Shown: positions 51,718 through 63,330, counted from the stretch's first letter. The stretch: DNA of 64,000 nucleotides from Rhodanobacteraceae bacterium ZG21-1 (GCA_021390615.1 JAJEJU010000021.1:1-64000); one strand, 5' to 3'. Notes: generated by a model from the sequence alone, not told the origin. Numbers and translations are program-made.

Positions 51718-53622
51718 TCAGAACATGCCCGACGGACTGGCCTCGAACGCGGCCGGTTGGCTGCGCGCGGCGATGAAGTCGCCGGTGACCATCTGCGCGT
51801 AGGCCGCGCCGGGCCCGACCATCGGATAGACGCCGGCGTCGGGGTCGATCATCACTTCCAGGAAGGCCGCGCCGGGGTAGGCGACGAAGTCCGCGATGGT
51901 CTCGGCCAGCGCTTCCGGCCGTTCCAGCCGGCGTGCCCAGGCGAAGCCGTCGGCCTGCGCGGCCTTGACGAAGTCCTTCTTGTGCAGGCTCTTGTCGGAG
52001 GCGGCGAAGCGGCCCTTGAAGAACAGCTTCTGCCACTGCCGCACCATGCCGTCGCCGCAGTTGTTCAGCACCACGACCTTCACCGGCAGGCCGTAGTTGG
52101 TGACGGTCTCCAGCTCGCCCAGATTCATGCGGATGCTGGCGTCGCCGTCGATGTCGATCACCACCGCGTCGCGCCGTGCGAACTGCGCGCCGATCGCCGC
52201 GGGCAGGCCGAAGCCCATGGTGCCCATCGAGCCGGAAGTGAGCCAATGGCGCGGCGCGCGGAAGTCGAAGTACTGCGCGGCCCACATCTGGTGCTGGCCG
52301 ACGCCGGTGCTGATGATCGCCTTGCCGGCGGTCAGCCGGTTGATCGCCTCGATCACCGCATACGGCTGGATCAGCGCGCTGGCGCGGTCGTAGTTCATCG
52401 CGTGGCTGCGCTTGAGCGCGGCCAGGTGCGCGTGCCAGGCGGCGTAACGCGCCTCGGCGGCCGGATCGAAGCCGTGCTGCCGCGCGTAGGCGAGCAGCCG
52501 CCGCAGCGCCTGCGCCAGCTTGCCGACGTGGTGCCACTGCACCGGCTTCACCTTGCCGATCTCGGCCGGGTCGATGTCGATCTGCGCGATGTAGCGCGCG
52601 CCGGCGGCGAACTGCTCGGGCTTGCCGGCGACGCGGTCGTCGAAGCGCGCGCCCAGCGCCAGCAGGAAATCGCAGTCGTCCACCGCGTAGTTGGCGTAGG
52701 CAGTGCCGTGCATGCCGAGCATGTGCATGGCCAGCGGTTCGGTGGTGTCGTAGGCGCCCAGGCCCATCAAGGTGGTGGTCACCGGCAGGCCGAAGGCATG
52801 CGCGAAGGCGCGCAGCTCGGCCGCCGCGCCGCTGGCGATCACGCCGCCGCCGGCATAGATCAGCGGGCGGCGCGCCTGGGCCAGTGCGGCATAGAACGCG
52901 GCGCAGGCGTCATCGTCCAGTTCTGCGCGCTCCAGCGCGCGCAGCCGCGCGCGGTAGCCGGGCAGCGGCAGCGAGCCGCGGCCGCGGAAGGGCTGCGCGG
53001 CGTTCTGCACGTCCTTCGGAATGTCGATCACCACCGGACCAGGCCGGCCGCTGCGCGCGATCTCGAACGCGCTGCGCAAGGTGGCTTCCAGGCGCGTGGC
53101 GTCGGTGAGCAGGAACACGTGCTTGGCGCAAGCGCCCATGATGTTGCTGATCGGCGCTTCCTGGAAGGCGTCGGTGCCGATCGCCGGCGTCGGCACCTGG
53201 CCGCAGATCAACACCAGCGGCACCGAGTCGGCCATCGAGTCGCGCACCGGGGTCACCGCATTGGTGGCGCCCGGGCCGGAAGTGACCACCGCCACGCCGA
53301 CCTTGCCGGAGGCGCGCGCATAGCCGGCCGCCATGAACACCGCGCCCTGCTCGTTGGCCGGCACGATCAGCGGCATCGGTTCGGCGCCGTCGGCGCCGGC
53401 ATGCTCGTGGTTGTGGCGGAACACCGCGTCATACACCGGCAGGATGGCGCCGCCGGAATAGCCGAACAGCACTTCGACGCCTTCGTCGGCCAGCACCTGC
53501 ACCACGATGTCGGCGCCGCTGAGCACCTGTCCGGCGCGCGGATGTGCGCGGGCGGTCGTGCTGTCCGCGGGGCGGATCGGGTCTTCGACGGCCTCGTCGG
53601 CCTGCTGCCATTGTGCGTTCAC
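51718..53622 (-). CDS. ilvB: Acetolactate synthase large (catalytic) subunit
   Basis: 634-aa ThDP/FAD enzyme (AHAS) that makes 2-acetolactate or 2-aceto-2-hydroxybutyrate, the first shared step to Val/Leu and Ile. The catalytic Glu is in ANEQGAVFMAAGYAR, the ThDP-Mg motif is IDGDASIRMNLGELETVTNYG ending in LNN, and the GARFDDRVAGKPEQFA FAD-region is present. The start is a GTG at 53622, with AGGG 9 nt upstream; a TTG at 53658 would add 12 residues. The first 50 residues are a non-conserved tail compared with the usual 570-residue enzyme. Located between ilvC and ilvH. Confidence 0.93.
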   Translation of the reverse strand: MNAQWQQADEAVEDPIRPADSTTARAHPRAGQVLSGADIVVQVLADEGVEVLFGYSGGAILPVYDAVFRHNHEHAGADGAEPMPLIVPANEQGAVFMAAGYARASGKVGVAVVTSGPGATNAVTPVRDSMADSVPLVLICGQVPTPAIGTDAFQEAPISNIMGACAKHVFLLTDATRLEATLRSAFEIARSGRPGPVVIDIPKDVQNAAQPFRGRGSLPLPGYRARLRALERAELDDDACAAFYAALAQARRPLIYAGGGVIASGAAAELRAFAHAFGLPVTTTLMGLGAYDTTEPLAMHMLGMHGTAYANYAVDDCDFLLALGARFDDRVAGKPEQFAAGARYIAQIDIDPAEIGKVKPVQWHHVGKLAQALRRLLAYARQHGFDPAAEARYAAWHAHLAALKRSHAMNYDRASALIQPYAVIEAINRLTAGKAIISTGVGQHQMWAAQYFDFRAPRHWLTSGSMGTMGFGLPAAIGAQFARRDAVVIDIDGDASIRMNLGELETVTNYGLPVKVVVLNNCGDGMVRQWQKLFFKGRFAASDKSLHKKDFVKAAQADGFAWARRLERPEALAETIADFVAYPGAAFLEVMIDPDAGVYPMVGPGAAYAQMVTGDFIAARSQPAAFEASPSGMF

Positions 53623-53743
53623 GACGGAATACCCTCGGGGTCTCGGGGGATCGGCCAAGCCGGCGCGGGTGCGCCGTTTTGGCCGTCTAAACGGCGAAGC
53701 GTGACCGATCCGGGATTTCCACGTCCCGGGTCGGCAGCTGCGC

Positions 53744-54763
53744 TCAGGCGGTCTTCTTCAGCGGTTCGGCGGCAGGCTTGGGAGCGCTCGCCTGCAGCCA
53801 GGGCATGCGCGCGCGCAAGGTCTTGCCGACCTGCTCGATCGGGTGCTCGAGATCGGCCTGCTTGAGCTTCTTGTAGTTCGGCAGGCCGGCCTGGTACTCG
53901 GCGATCCAGTTGCGCGCGAAGGTGCCGTCCTGGATGTCCTTGAGCACGTCCTTCATGCGCGCCTTGGTGCCGGCGTCGACCACGCGCGGGCCGCTCACGT
54001 AGTCGCCGTACTGCGCGGTCTCGGAGACGAACTCCAGCATGCGCGTGATGCCGCCCTCGTAGAACAGGTCGACGATCAGCTTCAGCTCGTGCAGCACCTC
54101 GTAGTAGGCGATCTCCGGCTGATAGCCGGCCTCGACCAGGGTTTCGAAGCCCTTGATCACCAGCTCGCTGGCGCCGCCGCACAGCACCGCCTGCTCGCCG
54201 AACAGATCGGTTTCGGTCTCTTCCTTGAAGTCGGTGGCGATCAGCAGCGCGCGCGCGCCGCCGATGCCGGCCGCGTAGGCCTTGGCTTTTTCCTCGGCCT
54301 GCCCGCTGACGTCCTGCTGCACCGCATACACGCAGGGCACGCCGCGGCCGCGCTCGTACTCGCTGCGCACCAGCGCGCCGGGACCCTTCGGCGCCACCAG
54401 CACCACGTCGATGTCCGGGCGCGGTTCGATCTGCTTGAAGTGCACGTTGAAGCCGTGCGCGAACAGCAGCGCGGCACCGGCCTTGAGGTTCGGTGCGATG
54501 GCCTCCTTGTACAGCGCCGGCTGCACCATGTCGGGGGTCAGCACGGCAACCAGGTCGGCGCCGCGCACCGCTTCGGCAGGCTCGACCACGCGCAGGCCGT
54601 CGGCGACCGCCTTGTGCCAGGTCGGGCCGTTCGGACGCAGGCCGACCACGACATCCAGGCCGGAGTCGCGGAGGTTGAGCGCATGCGCGCGGCCCTGGCT
54701 GCCGTAGCCGAGGACGGCGATGCGGGCGTTGGCGAGGGTGTCGGTGGTGGCGGTGGTGCTCAT
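53744..54763 (-). CDS. ilvC: Ketol-acid reductoisomerase
   Basis: 339-aa class I enzyme that isomerises and reduces acetohydroxy acids with NADPH and Mg2+. The Rossmann motif is [27 protein letters not shown]. The KARI domain shows the metal-binding [12 protein letters not shown] and [18 protein letters not shown] blocks. Start ATG 54763 overlaps the ilvD stop (ATGA). The short class I form of about 340 residues is typical. The ilvB start lies about 120 nt downstream, a gap with small hairpins. Confidence 0.97.
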   Translation of the reverse strand: MSTTATTDTLANARIAVLGYGSQGRAHALNLRDSGLDVVVGLRPNGPTWHKAVADGLRVVEPAEAVRGADLVAVLTPDMVQPALYKEAIAPNLKAGAALLFAHGFNVHFKQIEPRPDIDVVLVAPKGPGALVRSEYERGRGVPCVYAVQQDVSGQAEEKAKAYAAGIGGARALLIATDFKEETETDLFGEQAVLCGGASELVIKGFETLVEAGYQPEIAYYEVLHELKLIVDLFYEGGITRMLEFVSETAQYGDYVSGPRVVDAGTKARMKDVLKDIQDGTFARNWIAEYQAGLPNYKKLKQADLEHPIEQVGKTLRARMPWLQASAPKPAAEPLKKTA

Positions 54764-56478
54764 GCGGGAACTCCTGCAGTGGTCTGGGTCGTGGGGTGGG
54801 TGGCGCGCGGACTCGGAGCGGACACGGCGGTATCCGGATGGGTGGTGGCGCCGTCGGAAGCGGAGCCGACCAGGCGCGCGTATTTGGCCAGCGCGCCGTG
54901 GGTGACCTTGGCCGGCGGTGCGACCCAGCGGGCGCGGCGGCTTTCGAGATCGGCGTCGGTGCGCAGTTCGCGCCGATCGCCGTCGATGACGATGCGGTCG
55001 CCGTCCTGCAGCAGGGCGATCGGCCCGCCGCGCGCCGCTTCGGGGGCGACGTGGCCGACCATGAAGCCGTGGGTGGCGCCGGAGAAGCGGCCGTCGGTGA
55101 TCAGTCCGACGTCGTTGCCCAGCCCGCGCCCGACCAGGGCCGCGGTGACGCCCAGCATCTCGCGCATGCCGGGGCCGCCGGCGGGGCCTTCGTTGCGGAT
55201 CACGATGACGTCGCCGGGCCGGATCTGGCCGCCCTGCACGGCGGCGAAGGCGGCTTCCTCGCTTTCGAACACGCGCGCGACGCCTTCGAAATGGTTGGTG
55301 TCCTTGCCGGCGAGCTTGAGGATGCAGCCTTCCGGCGCGAGGTTGCCGTACAGGATGGAATAGCCGCCGCGGGGCTTCAGCGGCTGCGCCACCGCATGCA
55401 CCACGTCTTGTTGCTCGGCGCGCGGCGCGGCCGCGCATTCCTCGAACAGACTGCGGCCGGTGACGGTGGGGCGGTCTTCCAGCATGCCGGCGGCGATCAG
55501 CTCCTGCGCCACGCGCGCGCTGCCGCCGGCGCCGAACAGCTCGACCGCGGTGTAGCGGCCGCCGGGCAGCAGGTCGGCGATCACTGGCGTATGCGCCGAG
55601 GCGGGTTCGAAGTCCTCGATGGTCCACGGCACGCCGGCTTCGCGTGCGATCGCCAGCAGGTGCAGCACCGCATTGGTGGAGCCGGCGGTGGCGGCCACCA
55701 TGCGCGCGGCATTGCGGAACGCGGTGCGATCGAGAATATCCAGCGGCCTGCGCTGTTTACGCAGGCAGTCCATCACCAGCTCGCCGCTGCGGAATGCCGC
55801 GTGCGCCTTGGCCGGATGGGTCGCCGGAATGTCGTTGAAGCCCATCGGCGACAGGCCCAGCGTCTGCAGCACCATCGCCATGGTGTTGGCGGTGAACTGG
55901 CCGCCGCAGGCGCCCGCGCCGGGGCAGGCGCCTTTTTCCACGGCGGCCAGCTCGGCGTCGTCGATCTTGCCGGCGCCGTGCGCGCCGACCGCCTCGAACA
56001 CCTGCTGGATGGTGATCGGGTGATGGTCGTGGGTGCCGTGCGCGATGCTGCCGCCGTACAGCGCGACCGCCGGGATGTTCAGCCGCGCCATCGCCATCGC
56101 CGCGGCGGGAATGGTCTTGTCGCAGCCGCACAGCACCACCATCGCGTCCAGGCAGTGGCCGTCGACAGCCAGCTCGATCGAATCGGTGATCACCTCGCGG
56201 CTGATCAGCGAGGCGCGCATGCCGGGCGTGCCCATGGCGATGCCGTCGGTGACCGCGATGGTATTGAATTCGACCGGCGTGCCGCCTGCGGCGCGAATGC
56301 CGGCGGCGGCCTGCTCGGCCAGCTCGCGCAGATTGAGATTGCACGGGCTGACGTTGGACCAGGTGTGCACCACCGCGACCAGCGGCTTGCCGATGGCCTC
56401 GTCGTCCAGGCCGGTGGCGCGCAGCATGGCGCGGGCAGGTGCGCGGTCGGGGCCGCTCTTGATCAGGTCACTGCGCAT
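54760..56478 (-). CDS. ilvD: Dihydroxy-acid dehydratase
   Basis: 572-aa Fe-S enzyme that makes the 2-oxo acids that precede Ile and Val. The IlvD/Edd family motifs [11 protein letters not shown] and [17 protein letters not shown] carry the cluster ligands. The later [19 protein letters not shown] and [16 protein letters not shown] blocks bind substrate and metal. The start was taken at [19 protein letters not shown]; a longer frame starts 21 residues earlier without support. The gene follows leuB after 90 nt, a gap that holds an intrinsic-terminator-like hairpin. It overlaps ilvC by 4 nt. Confidence 0.96.
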   Translation of the reverse strand: MRSDLIKSGPDRAPARAMLRATGLDDEAIGKPLVAVVHTWSNVSPCNLNLRELAEQAAAGIRAAGGTPVEFNTIAVTDGIAMGTPGMRASLISREVITDSIELAVDGHCLDAMVVLCGCDKTIPAAAMAMARLNIPAVALYGGSIAHGTHDHHPITIQQVFEAVGAHGAGKIDDAELAAVEKGACPGAGACGGQFTANTMAMVLQTLGLSPMGFNDIPATHPAKAHAAFRSGELVMDCLRKQRRPLDILDRTAFRNAARMVAATAGSTNAVLHLLAIAREAGVPWTIEDFEPASAHTPVIADLLPGGRYTAVELFGAGGSARVAQELIAAGMLEDRPTVTGRSLFEECAAAPRAEQQDVVHAVAQPLKPRGGYSILYGNLAPEGCILKLAGKDTNHFEGVARVFESEEAAFAAVQGGQIRPGDVIVIRNEGPAGGPGMREMLGVTAALVGRGLGNDVGLITDGRFSGATHGFMVGHVAPEAARGGPIALLQDGDRIVIDGDRRELRTDADLESRRARWVAPPAKVTHGALAKYARLVGSASDGATTHPDTAVSAPSPRATHPTTQTTAGVPA

Positions 56479-56517
56479 GGCATGTCCGGGGGAATGGGGA
56501 GAAGTGGCCGTCCTCGC

Positions 56518-56544
56518 AAAAATGCGGGTGCGTCCATGCACCCG
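56518..56544 (-). terminator. Intrinsic terminator-like hairpin between leuB and ilvD
   Basis: On the minus strand a perfect 7-bp stem CGGGTGC/GCACCCG with a 6-nt loop is followed by CATTTTTG. It lies inside the operon, 40 nt before the ilvD start. It could lower ilvD-ilvC-ilvB-ilvH expression relative to the leu genes. No new promoter is visible between it and ilvD. Confidence 0.5.
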
Positions 56545-56568
56545 TTGGGAGAACCGGGAGGGCGCGCT

Positions 56569-57666
56569 TCAGCCGCATGCGCGTGCGCCGCTGAAGAAGG
56601 CGGCCTGGTTGCCGGCGTGCTCCTCGAACGCGGCCAGCACCGCCGCCAGCACTTCGCCGGTGCCGGCATGGCCACCGATATCGCGGCTGTGCGGGCCTTG
56701 CCGCAGCACCTCTTCGACCGCGGCCTCGACCGCCACGGCCTCGTCCTCCAGCTGCAGCGAATGGCGCAGCAGCAGGGCGGCGGAGAGGATGGCGCCGATC
56801 GGATTGGCGACGCCCTGGCCGGCGATGTCCGGCGCCGAGCCGTGGATCGGTTCGTACAGGCCGCGGCGGCCTTCGCCCAGCGAGGCCGAAGGCAGCAGGC
56901 CCAGCGAGCCGGCCAGCGCGGCGGCTTCGTCGGTGAGGATGTCGCCGAACAGGTTCTCGGTGACCACCACGTCGTAGCGGCCCGGCTGGGTCAGCAGCAG
57001 CATCGCCATCGAGTCGACCAGCTGGTGCTCCAGCTTCACGTCGGGATAGTCGGCGGCGACGCGCTGCACCGTGCTGCGCCACAGCCGCGAGGTCTCCAGC
57101 ACGTTGGCCTTGTCCACCGAGGTGACGTGGTGGCGGCGGCCGCGCGCCAGCTCGAAGGCGCGACGCGCGACGCGTTCCACTTCGGCCACGCTGTACTTGC
57201 ACTCGTCGGTGGCGACGTCGGCGCTGCGCGTCTTGGCGCCGAAGTAGGCGCCGCCGGTCAGCTCGCGCACGAACAGCACGTCGACGTGGCGCAGCTTGTC
57301 GTTCTTCAGCGGCGACAGCGCGGCTAGCGCCGGATGCACCTGCAGCGGGCGCAGGTTGGCGTATACGCCCAGCGCGGCGCGCAGCGCGAGCAGGCCTTGC
57401 TCGGGGCGCACCGGCGCGTTCGGGTCGGACCACTTCGGCCCGCCCACCGCGCCGAGCAGCACCGCGTCGGCGCGCTGGCAGGCCTGCAGGCTGCTCGCCG
57501 GCAGCGGTTCGCCGCAGGCGTCGATGGCGCCGCCGCCGATCGCGTGTTCTTCGAAATGGAAGTCGTGCTCGTAGTGCGCGGCGACCGCCTGCAGCACGGC
57601 GACCGCCGCTGCGGTGACTTCGGGGCCGACGCCATCGCCGGGCAGGGTGACGATATGTGCTTTCAT
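56569..57666 (-). CDS. leuB: 3-isopropylmalate dehydrogenase
   Basis: 365-aa NAD-dependent beta-decarboxylating dehydrogenase of leucine synthesis. The start MKAHIVTLPGDGVGPEV is the classic N-terminus, then GAVGGPKWSDPN, the RELTGGAYFG segment with active-site residues, SVDKANVLETSRLWR, ENLFGDILTDEA (metal-binding Asp) and the HGSAPDIAGQGVANP loop. Length is typical (about 360). The in-frame extension upstream is non-coding. leuB follows leuD by 34 nt and ends in the gap that holds the terminator-like hairpin. Confidence 0.97.
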   Translation of the reverse strand: MKAHIVTLPGDGVGPEVTAAAVAVLQAVAAHYEHDFHFEEHAIGGGAIDACGEPLPASSLQACQRADAVLLGAVGGPKWSDPNAPVRPEQGLLALRAALGVYANLRPLQVHPALAALSPLKNDKLRHVDVLFVRELTGGAYFGAKTRSADVATDECKYSVAEVERVARRAFELARGRRHHVTSVDKANVLETSRLWRSTVQRVAADYPDVKLEHQLVDSMAMLLLTQPGRYDVVVTENLFGDILTDEAAALAGSLGLLPSASLGEGRRGLYEPIHGSAPDIAGQGVANPIGAILSAALLLRHSLQLEDEAVAVEAAVEEVLRQGPHSRDIGGHAGTGEVLAAVLAAFEEHAGNQAAFFSGARACG

Positions 57667-57700
57667 GCCATGTGCCTTATCGGGTCTGAGTGCGATTGCT

Positions 57701-58312
57701 TTATTGGAAAGTGCGGCTATGGACCGCCGCTTCTTGATGTTCGCGTGCATGCACGAACGCATCGATGAGATCGGCGTGTTGCAGCAGGTAGCCGAGCTGG
57801 TCCACGCCGTTCAGCAGGCAATGGCGCGCGAACGGCTCCAGCTGGAACGAGATGCGCCCGCCGTCCGGCAGCTCGACGAATTGCCCGGCCACGTCGATCG
57901 CCAGCTCGAGGCCGGGCTTGGCCAGCAGCCAGCGGTGCTCCGCTTCGGCCACCACCAGGGTGAGCAGGCCGTTCTTCAGCGCGTTGCTGCGGAAGATGTC
58001 GGCGATCTCGCTGCACAGCACCGCCTCGATGCCGTAGTCGAGCAGGGCCCAGGGCGCGTGCTCGCGCGAGGAGCCGCAGCCGAAGTTGCGCCCGGCGACC
58101 AGGATCGAGCAGCCGTGCGCGGCCGGCTGGTTCAGCGGGAAGTCCGGGTTGTCGCTGCCGTCCGGCAGGTAGCGCCAGTCGTTGAAGCAGTGCTTGCCCA
58201 GACCGGTGCGCGAGGTGGTGGTGAGGAAGCGCGCGGGAATGATGCGGTCGGTGTCGATGTTCTCGTCGGTCAGCACCGCCGTGCGGGAATGAATGCGCGT
58301 GATCGGTTTCAT
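57701..58312 (-). CDS. leuD: 3-isopropylmalate dehydratase small subunit
   Basis: 203-aa small subunit of isopropylmalate isomerase. The features [33 protein letters not shown] and SNALKNGLL identify LeuD and form the substrate-recognition part of the heterodimer. The start at 58312 overlaps the leuC stop codon (ATGA). In-frame sequence further upstream belongs to leuC in another frame. It works with LeuC and the isomerase needs an Fe-S cluster in the large chain. Confidence 0.97.
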   Translation of the reverse strand: MKPITRIHSRTAVLTDENIDTDRIIPARFLTTTSRTGLGKHCFNDWRYLPDGSDNPDFPLNQPAAHGCSILVAGRNFGCGSSREHAPWALLDYGIEAVLCSEIADIFRSNALKNGLLTLVVAEAEHRWLLAKPGLELAIDVAGQFVELPDGGRISFQLEPFARHCLLNGVDQLGYLLQHADLIDAFVHAREHQEAAVHSRTFQ

Positions 58313-59739
58313 GCGGCCTGCTCCTGTCGGGGGTCGTCGCGCAGGTAGTCGCGCGGATCGGCGATCACGCCGGCCACCGCCGACGCGGCGGCGCTGGCCG
58401 GGCTGGCCAGCACGGTGCGCGCACCCTTGCCCTGACGGCCCTCGAAGTTGCGGTTGGAGGTGGACACCACCAGCTGGCCGGGCTGCGCCAGGTCGCCGTT
58501 CATGGCGATGCACATCGAGCAGCCGGGCACGCGCCATTCGGCGCCGGCGGCCAGGAACACCTGGTGTAAACCTTCGCGCTCGGCGTCGCGGCGCACCGCT
58601 TCGGAACCGGGCACCACCAGCATGCGCACGCCGTCGGCGACGCGGCGGCCGCGCAGGATGCGCGCCGCTTCGCGCAGGTCGCTCAGGCGCGAATTGGTGC
58701 AGCTGCCGACGAACACCACATCCACCGGCATGCCCTGCATCGGCCGCCCGGCCTCGCTGCGCATGTAGTCCAGCGCGCGCCGCTCGACCGCGTTGCGCGC
58801 GGCCGGCACCGGCTTGTCCATGGCGATCGCCATGCCCGGATGGGTGCCGTAGGTGACGGTGGGACGGATCTGGCCGGCGTCGATGCGCACCTCGCGGTCG
58901 TAGCTCGCGCCGGCGTCACTGGGCAGGGTGCGCCAGCGCGCCACCGCGGCGTCCCAGGCCTCGCCCTGCGGCGCCTGCGGGCGTCCTTTCAGCCAGGCGA
59001 AGGTGGTTTCGTCGGGTGCGATCAGGCCGGCGCGTGCGCCCGCCTCGATCGACATATTGCACACCGTCATGCGCTCTTCCATCGACAAGGCCTCGATCGC
59101 CGCGCCGCGGTACTCGATGACGTGGCCGGTGCCGCCGTCGACGCCGATCTCGCCGATCACGTGCAGGATCAGGTCCTTTGCGCCCACTCCCGCCGGCAGC
59201 GCGCCGTCGACGTGGATGGCCAGGGTTTTCGGCTTGCGCTGCAGCAGGCATTGCGTCGCCATCACGTGGCCTACCTCGGTGGTGCCGATGCCGAAGGCCA
59301 GCGCGCCGAAGGCGCCGTGGGTGGAGGTGTGGCTGTCGCCGCAGACGATGGTCATGCCGGGGCGGGTGGCGCCCAGTTCCGGGCCGATCACGTGCACGAT
59401 GCCGCGGTCGGCGCTGTCCCAGCCGTGCAGTTCGACGCCGAACTCGCGGCAGTTGGTCTCCAGCTGCGCCACCTGCACGCGCGCCTCGGCGCTGGCGTAG
59501 GGGCGTTCGCCGTCGGGGCCGGCCGGCAAGGTGGGGGTGGAATGGTCCAGCGTGGCGAGGGTGCGATCGGGCCGGCGCAGTTTCAGGCCGCGCGAACGCA
59601 GCTCGTCGAAGGCCTGCGGCGAGGTGACCTCGTGCACCAGATGCAGGTCGACGTAGAGGATGGCCGGCGTGTCGGCGCTTTCCGGCGCCACCACGTGGGC
59701 GTCCCAGATCTTTTCGAACAAGGTGCGTGGCGCGCTCAT
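58309..59739 (-). CDS. leuC: 3-isopropylmalate dehydratase large subunit
   Basis: 476-aa aconitase-family Fe-S subunit that interconverts 2- and 3-isopropylmalate with LeuD. The start [41 protein letters not shown] and the cluster motif [18 protein letters not shown], with the second Cys pair in VPGCSMC, are clear. The N-terminal [14 protein letters not shown] also fits. The stop overlaps leuD and the start overlaps the ilvE stop, each by 4 nt, so leuC sits in a tightly coupled trio. Length is as expected (about 470). Confidence 0.97.
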   Translation of the reverse strand: MSAPRTLFEKIWDAHVVAPESADTPAILYVDLHLVHEVTSPQAFDELRSRGLKLRRPDRTLATLDHSTPTLPAGPDGERPYASAEARVQVAQLETNCREFGVELHGWDSADRGIVHVIGPELGATRPGMTIVCGDSHTSTHGAFGALAFGIGTTEVGHVMATQCLLQRKPKTLAIHVDGALPAGVGAKDLILHVIGEIGVDGGTGHVIEYRGAAIEALSMEERMTVCNMSIEAGARAGLIAPDETTFAWLKGRPQAPQGEAWDAAVARWRTLPSDAGASYDREVRIDAGQIRPTVTYGTHPGMAIAMDKPVPAARNAVERRALDYMRSEAGRPMQGMPVDVVFVGSCTNSRLSDLREAARILRGRRVADGVRMLVVPGSEAVRRDAEREGLHQVFLAAGAEWRVPGCSMCIAMNGDLAQPGQLVVSTSNRNFEGRQGKGARTVLASPASAAASAVAGVIADPRDYLRDDPRQEQAA

Positions 59740-60749
59740 GCGGAAGCCTCCATCGCAGCGGCCCGTTCCGTACGGGGCGCACGCGCCGGCGCGGACGCGT
59801 CACGGCCTTCGCTGGCAGCGGCTTCGGCCGAACTCGGCTCGACCACATCCAGCCAGCCCCAGCGGTCCGCCGTGCTGCCGTCGAACAGGCCGAAGAAGGC
59901 CTGCTGCAGCGCGCGGGTGATCGGACCGGGGCGGCCTTCGCCGACCGGCTTGCGGTCGACCGAGCGCACCGGGGTGATCTCGGCGGCGGTGCCGGTCATG
60001 AACACTTCGTCGGCCGAATACAGCGCCTCGCGCGGCAAGTCGCGCTCTTCCACGCGCAGGCCCATGGCCTCGGCCAGGGTGATCACCGAATCGCGGGTGA
60101 TGCCGGCCAGGATGCCGGCGCTGGTGGGCGGGGTCAGCAGCCTGCCGCGCTTGACCAGGAACAGGTTCTCGCCGGCGCCTTCGCTGAGCAGGCCGTTGCA
60201 GCCCAGCGCAATGCCTTCGGCGTAGCCGCCGCGGCGCGCCTCGAAGGCGATCAGCTGGCTGCTGAGATAATTGCCGCCGGCCTTGGCCCAGCTCGGGAAG
60301 GTGTTCGGCGCCGGGCGATGCCATGACGACACGCAGACGTCGGCGCCGTGCTCTCGCGCGTCGCCCAGGTAGGCGCCCCATTCCAGCGCCATGATCGCCA
60401 CCTCGACCGGCGAGCCTGGCTTCGGCAGCACGCCCAGGCCGTCGGCGCCGCGGAACACGATCGGGCGCACATAGGCCGAGTCCAGCCGGTTGGCGCGGAT
60501 CAGTTCCTTGCAGGCGGCGTTGATCTCGGCCTCGCTGTAGCCGATCTCGATCTCGTAGACGCTGGCCGACTCGAACAGGCGGCGGGTGTGTTCGGCCAGG
60601 CGGAAGTAGGCCGGGCCGCGCGGCGTGGCGTAGACGCGCTCGCCCTCGAACACCGAGGAGCCGTAGTGCAGCGCATGCGCGCCGACGTGGACGGTGGCTT
60701 CGGCCCAGGGCTTGATGCGGCCGTTGTGCCAGATAAAGGCGGTACTCAT
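59736..60749 (-). CDS. ilvE: Branched-chain amino acid aminotransferase
   Basis: 337-aa fold-type IV PLP transaminase that makes the final Ile, Val and Leu products with glutamate as donor. The first half holds [36 protein letters not shown], and the PLP lysine is in [10 protein letters not shown]. The [13 protein letters not shown] and [11 protein letters not shown] segments are characteristic of BCAT rather than D-amino acid transaminase. A C-terminal tail (about 300-337) is Ala/Ser-rich and probably disordered. It is between leuA (15 nt gap) and leuC (4-nt overlap). Confidence 0.95.
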   Translation of the reverse strand: MSTAFIWHNGRIKPWAEATVHVGAHALHYGSSVFEGERVYATPRGPAYFRLAEHTRRLFESASVYEIEIGYSEAEINAACKELIRANRLDSAYVRPIVFRGADGLGVLPKPGSPVEVAIMALEWGAYLGDAREHGADVCVSSWHRPAPNTFPSWAKAGGNYLSSQLIAFEARRGGYAEGIALGCNGLLSEGAGENLFLVKRGRLLTPPTSAGILAGITRDSVITLAEAMGLRVEERDLPREALYSADEVFMTGTAAEITPVRSVDRKPVGEGRPGPITRALQQAFFGLFDGSTADRWGWLDVVEPSSAEAAASEGRDASAPARAPRTERAAAMEASA

Positions 60750-60764
60750 GGATCGCTCCCTCGG

Positions 60765-62363
<1,599 letters not shown>

Positions 62364-62398
62364 GGTGGCTCCGCTCTGGTGAGGCGGTGCCGAGGGCA

Positions 62399-62434
62399 AC
62401 AAAAAACCCCGCTCCGTTGCCGGTGCGGGGTTCT
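62399..62434 (-). terminator. Attenuator terminator ahead of leuA
   Basis: On the minus strand, arms AACCCCGC (62425-62432) and GCGGGGTT (62405-62412) pair over a 12-nt loop and run into a T tract (62401-62406). It sits about 47 nt after the leader peptide stop and 36 nt before leuA. The 5' arm overlaps the CCCGCACC that pairs with the leader peptide's last codons. Confidence 0.9.
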
Positions 62435-62491
62435 TTGGGAGTCTTCAGGTTCGTTTTCTAGCTACCTGGACACATGCCCTCAGCCCGCACC
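62422..62491 (-). promoter_or_regulatory. Antiterminator of the ilv-leu attenuator
   Basis: On the minus strand GGTGCGGG (62484-62491), inside the last codons of the leader peptide, is the exact reverse complement of CCCGCACC (62422-62429), which forms the 5' side of the terminator. When the ribosome stalls at the Leu/Val/Ile run the two 8-nt segments can pair and prevent terminator formation. When it reaches the stop codon, it covers the first segment and the terminator forms. Confidence 0.75.
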
Positions 62492-62617
62492 TCCGCTGCT
62501 AATAAGGAGTACGAGTACGAGGGCAATAAGAAGCGTGCCGCGAAGCTGCAGCAGACCGGCGAGCGTCGGAAGACGGCTCGTATCGGCGATGCGGCGGTGG
62601 CTGTTGCGCTGCGGCAT
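62480..62617 (-). CDS. Leu/Val/Ile-rich leader peptide of the ilv-leu operon
   Basis: 45-codon open frame just upstream of the attenuator. Residues 29-39 read LLIALVLVLLI, ten branched-chain residues among eleven, with codons CTT, CTC, ATT and GTA that are uncommon in this high-GC genome, where CTG dominates. The peptide ends SSGGAG; its final codons form the antiterminator half. The start ATG 62617 is 7 nt after the -10 element, so transcription would begin at or within a base or two of the start codon and the message may be leaderless. No ribosome-binding site is present upstream. No other in-frame ATG or GTG exists. This is the counterpart of IlvL/LeuL peptides. Confidence 0.85.
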   Translation of the reverse strand: MPQRNSHRRIADTSRLPTLAGLLQLRGTLLIALVLVLLISSGGAG

Positions 62618-62624
62618 GCGTTCG

Positions 62625-62653
62625 ACCCTAAGGCATGCCCCGGAGGCTGTCAA
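62625..62653 (-). promoter_or_regulatory. Promoter of the ilv-leu operon
   Basis: TTGACA (62648-62653), a 17-nt spacer and TAGGGT (62625-62630) on the minus strand. The predicted start site coincides with the leader peptide ATG, giving a transcript with little or no 5' leader. Confidence 0.75.
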
Positions 62654-62779
62654 CACTTTTTTCGGCGAAGCGCGGCGATCCGCAAGCCCGTTCGCATTTG
62701 GACGGCTAGCCGTCCAGATTTCGACATGCCGTGTTCGACGAGAACGTACGTAAGCGGATGGCCGCGGCCGGGCGGCGGC

Positions 62780-63163
62780 TCAGTCGCGTGCGTCGAGCAG
62801 GGCCAGCAGACCCTGGCGGCGGCGCGTGGAAAGCTTGCGCACGGCGTTCAGCACCTTCTGCTCCTCGGGGCTGAGCACCTCGTAGCCCTTGGCTTCCTCG
62901 CCGACGAAGGGCGGCATCAGCATCGGGCCGCGGCCGGTGGCCAGCCAGTTCAGGCTGACCCGGCAGTCGTCGGCGATCTCGATCAGCCGGCCCAGCTCCG
63001 GCATGGCGCGACCGGCCAGCCACAGCCGTGCGGTCTCGCGCGCGATCGCGTAGTGATTGGCCAGCGCGGTGGTGCGCTGGCGCCCGGCGGGGATCGCCGT
63101 GCGGTCGAGGGCCTGCTGCAGGCGCTGGCCGAAATGGCTGGATGCGGAGGCTTTGTGGCTCAT
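62780..63163 (-). CDS. XRE-family phage-repressor-like regulator
   Basis: 127-aa protein with a helix-turn-helix in the first 80 residues, including NHYAIARETARLWLAGRAMPELGRLIEIADDCRVSLNWLATGRGPM. The overall pattern (DNA-binding part, then a tail ending in a basic LSTRRRQGLLALL region) is like the XRE protein at 7712-8278. No protease domain is present. The start was chosen at ATG 63163 because the preceding sequence is not domain-like. It is divergent from a small orphan gene. A pair of AAAGTGG repeats at 63209-63215 and 63232-63238 lies in the 167-nt divergent gap and is a plausible operator region. Target genes unknown; it may control the divergent neighbour. Confidence 0.78.
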   Translation of the reverse strand: MSHKASASSHFGQRLQQALDRTAIPAGRQRTTALANHYAIARETARLWLAGRAMPELGRLIEIADDCRVSLNWLATGRGPMLMPPFVGEEAKGYEVLSPEEQKVLNAVRKLSTRRRQGLLALLDARD

Positions 63164-63330
63164 GGACCTGCGCAGTGTTGCATCCGTCTCACATGCAGAA
63201 AGCAAATCAAAGTGGTTGACAAAGACAATTTAAAGTGGCGAACATGAGCTGGGCGTCGCGGTTCTTGCGGCCGTGCGCGCAACCGGCCACGGCGGCATGC
63301 CGCCAGCCACGGCCGGGCAGGCATAGGGAG

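Noticed and set aside
62474-63247. A 257-codon plus-strand frame through the attenuator and XRE gene.
   Set aside because: It overlaps the strongly supported leader peptide, terminator and XRE domain on the minus strand and has no recognisable product.
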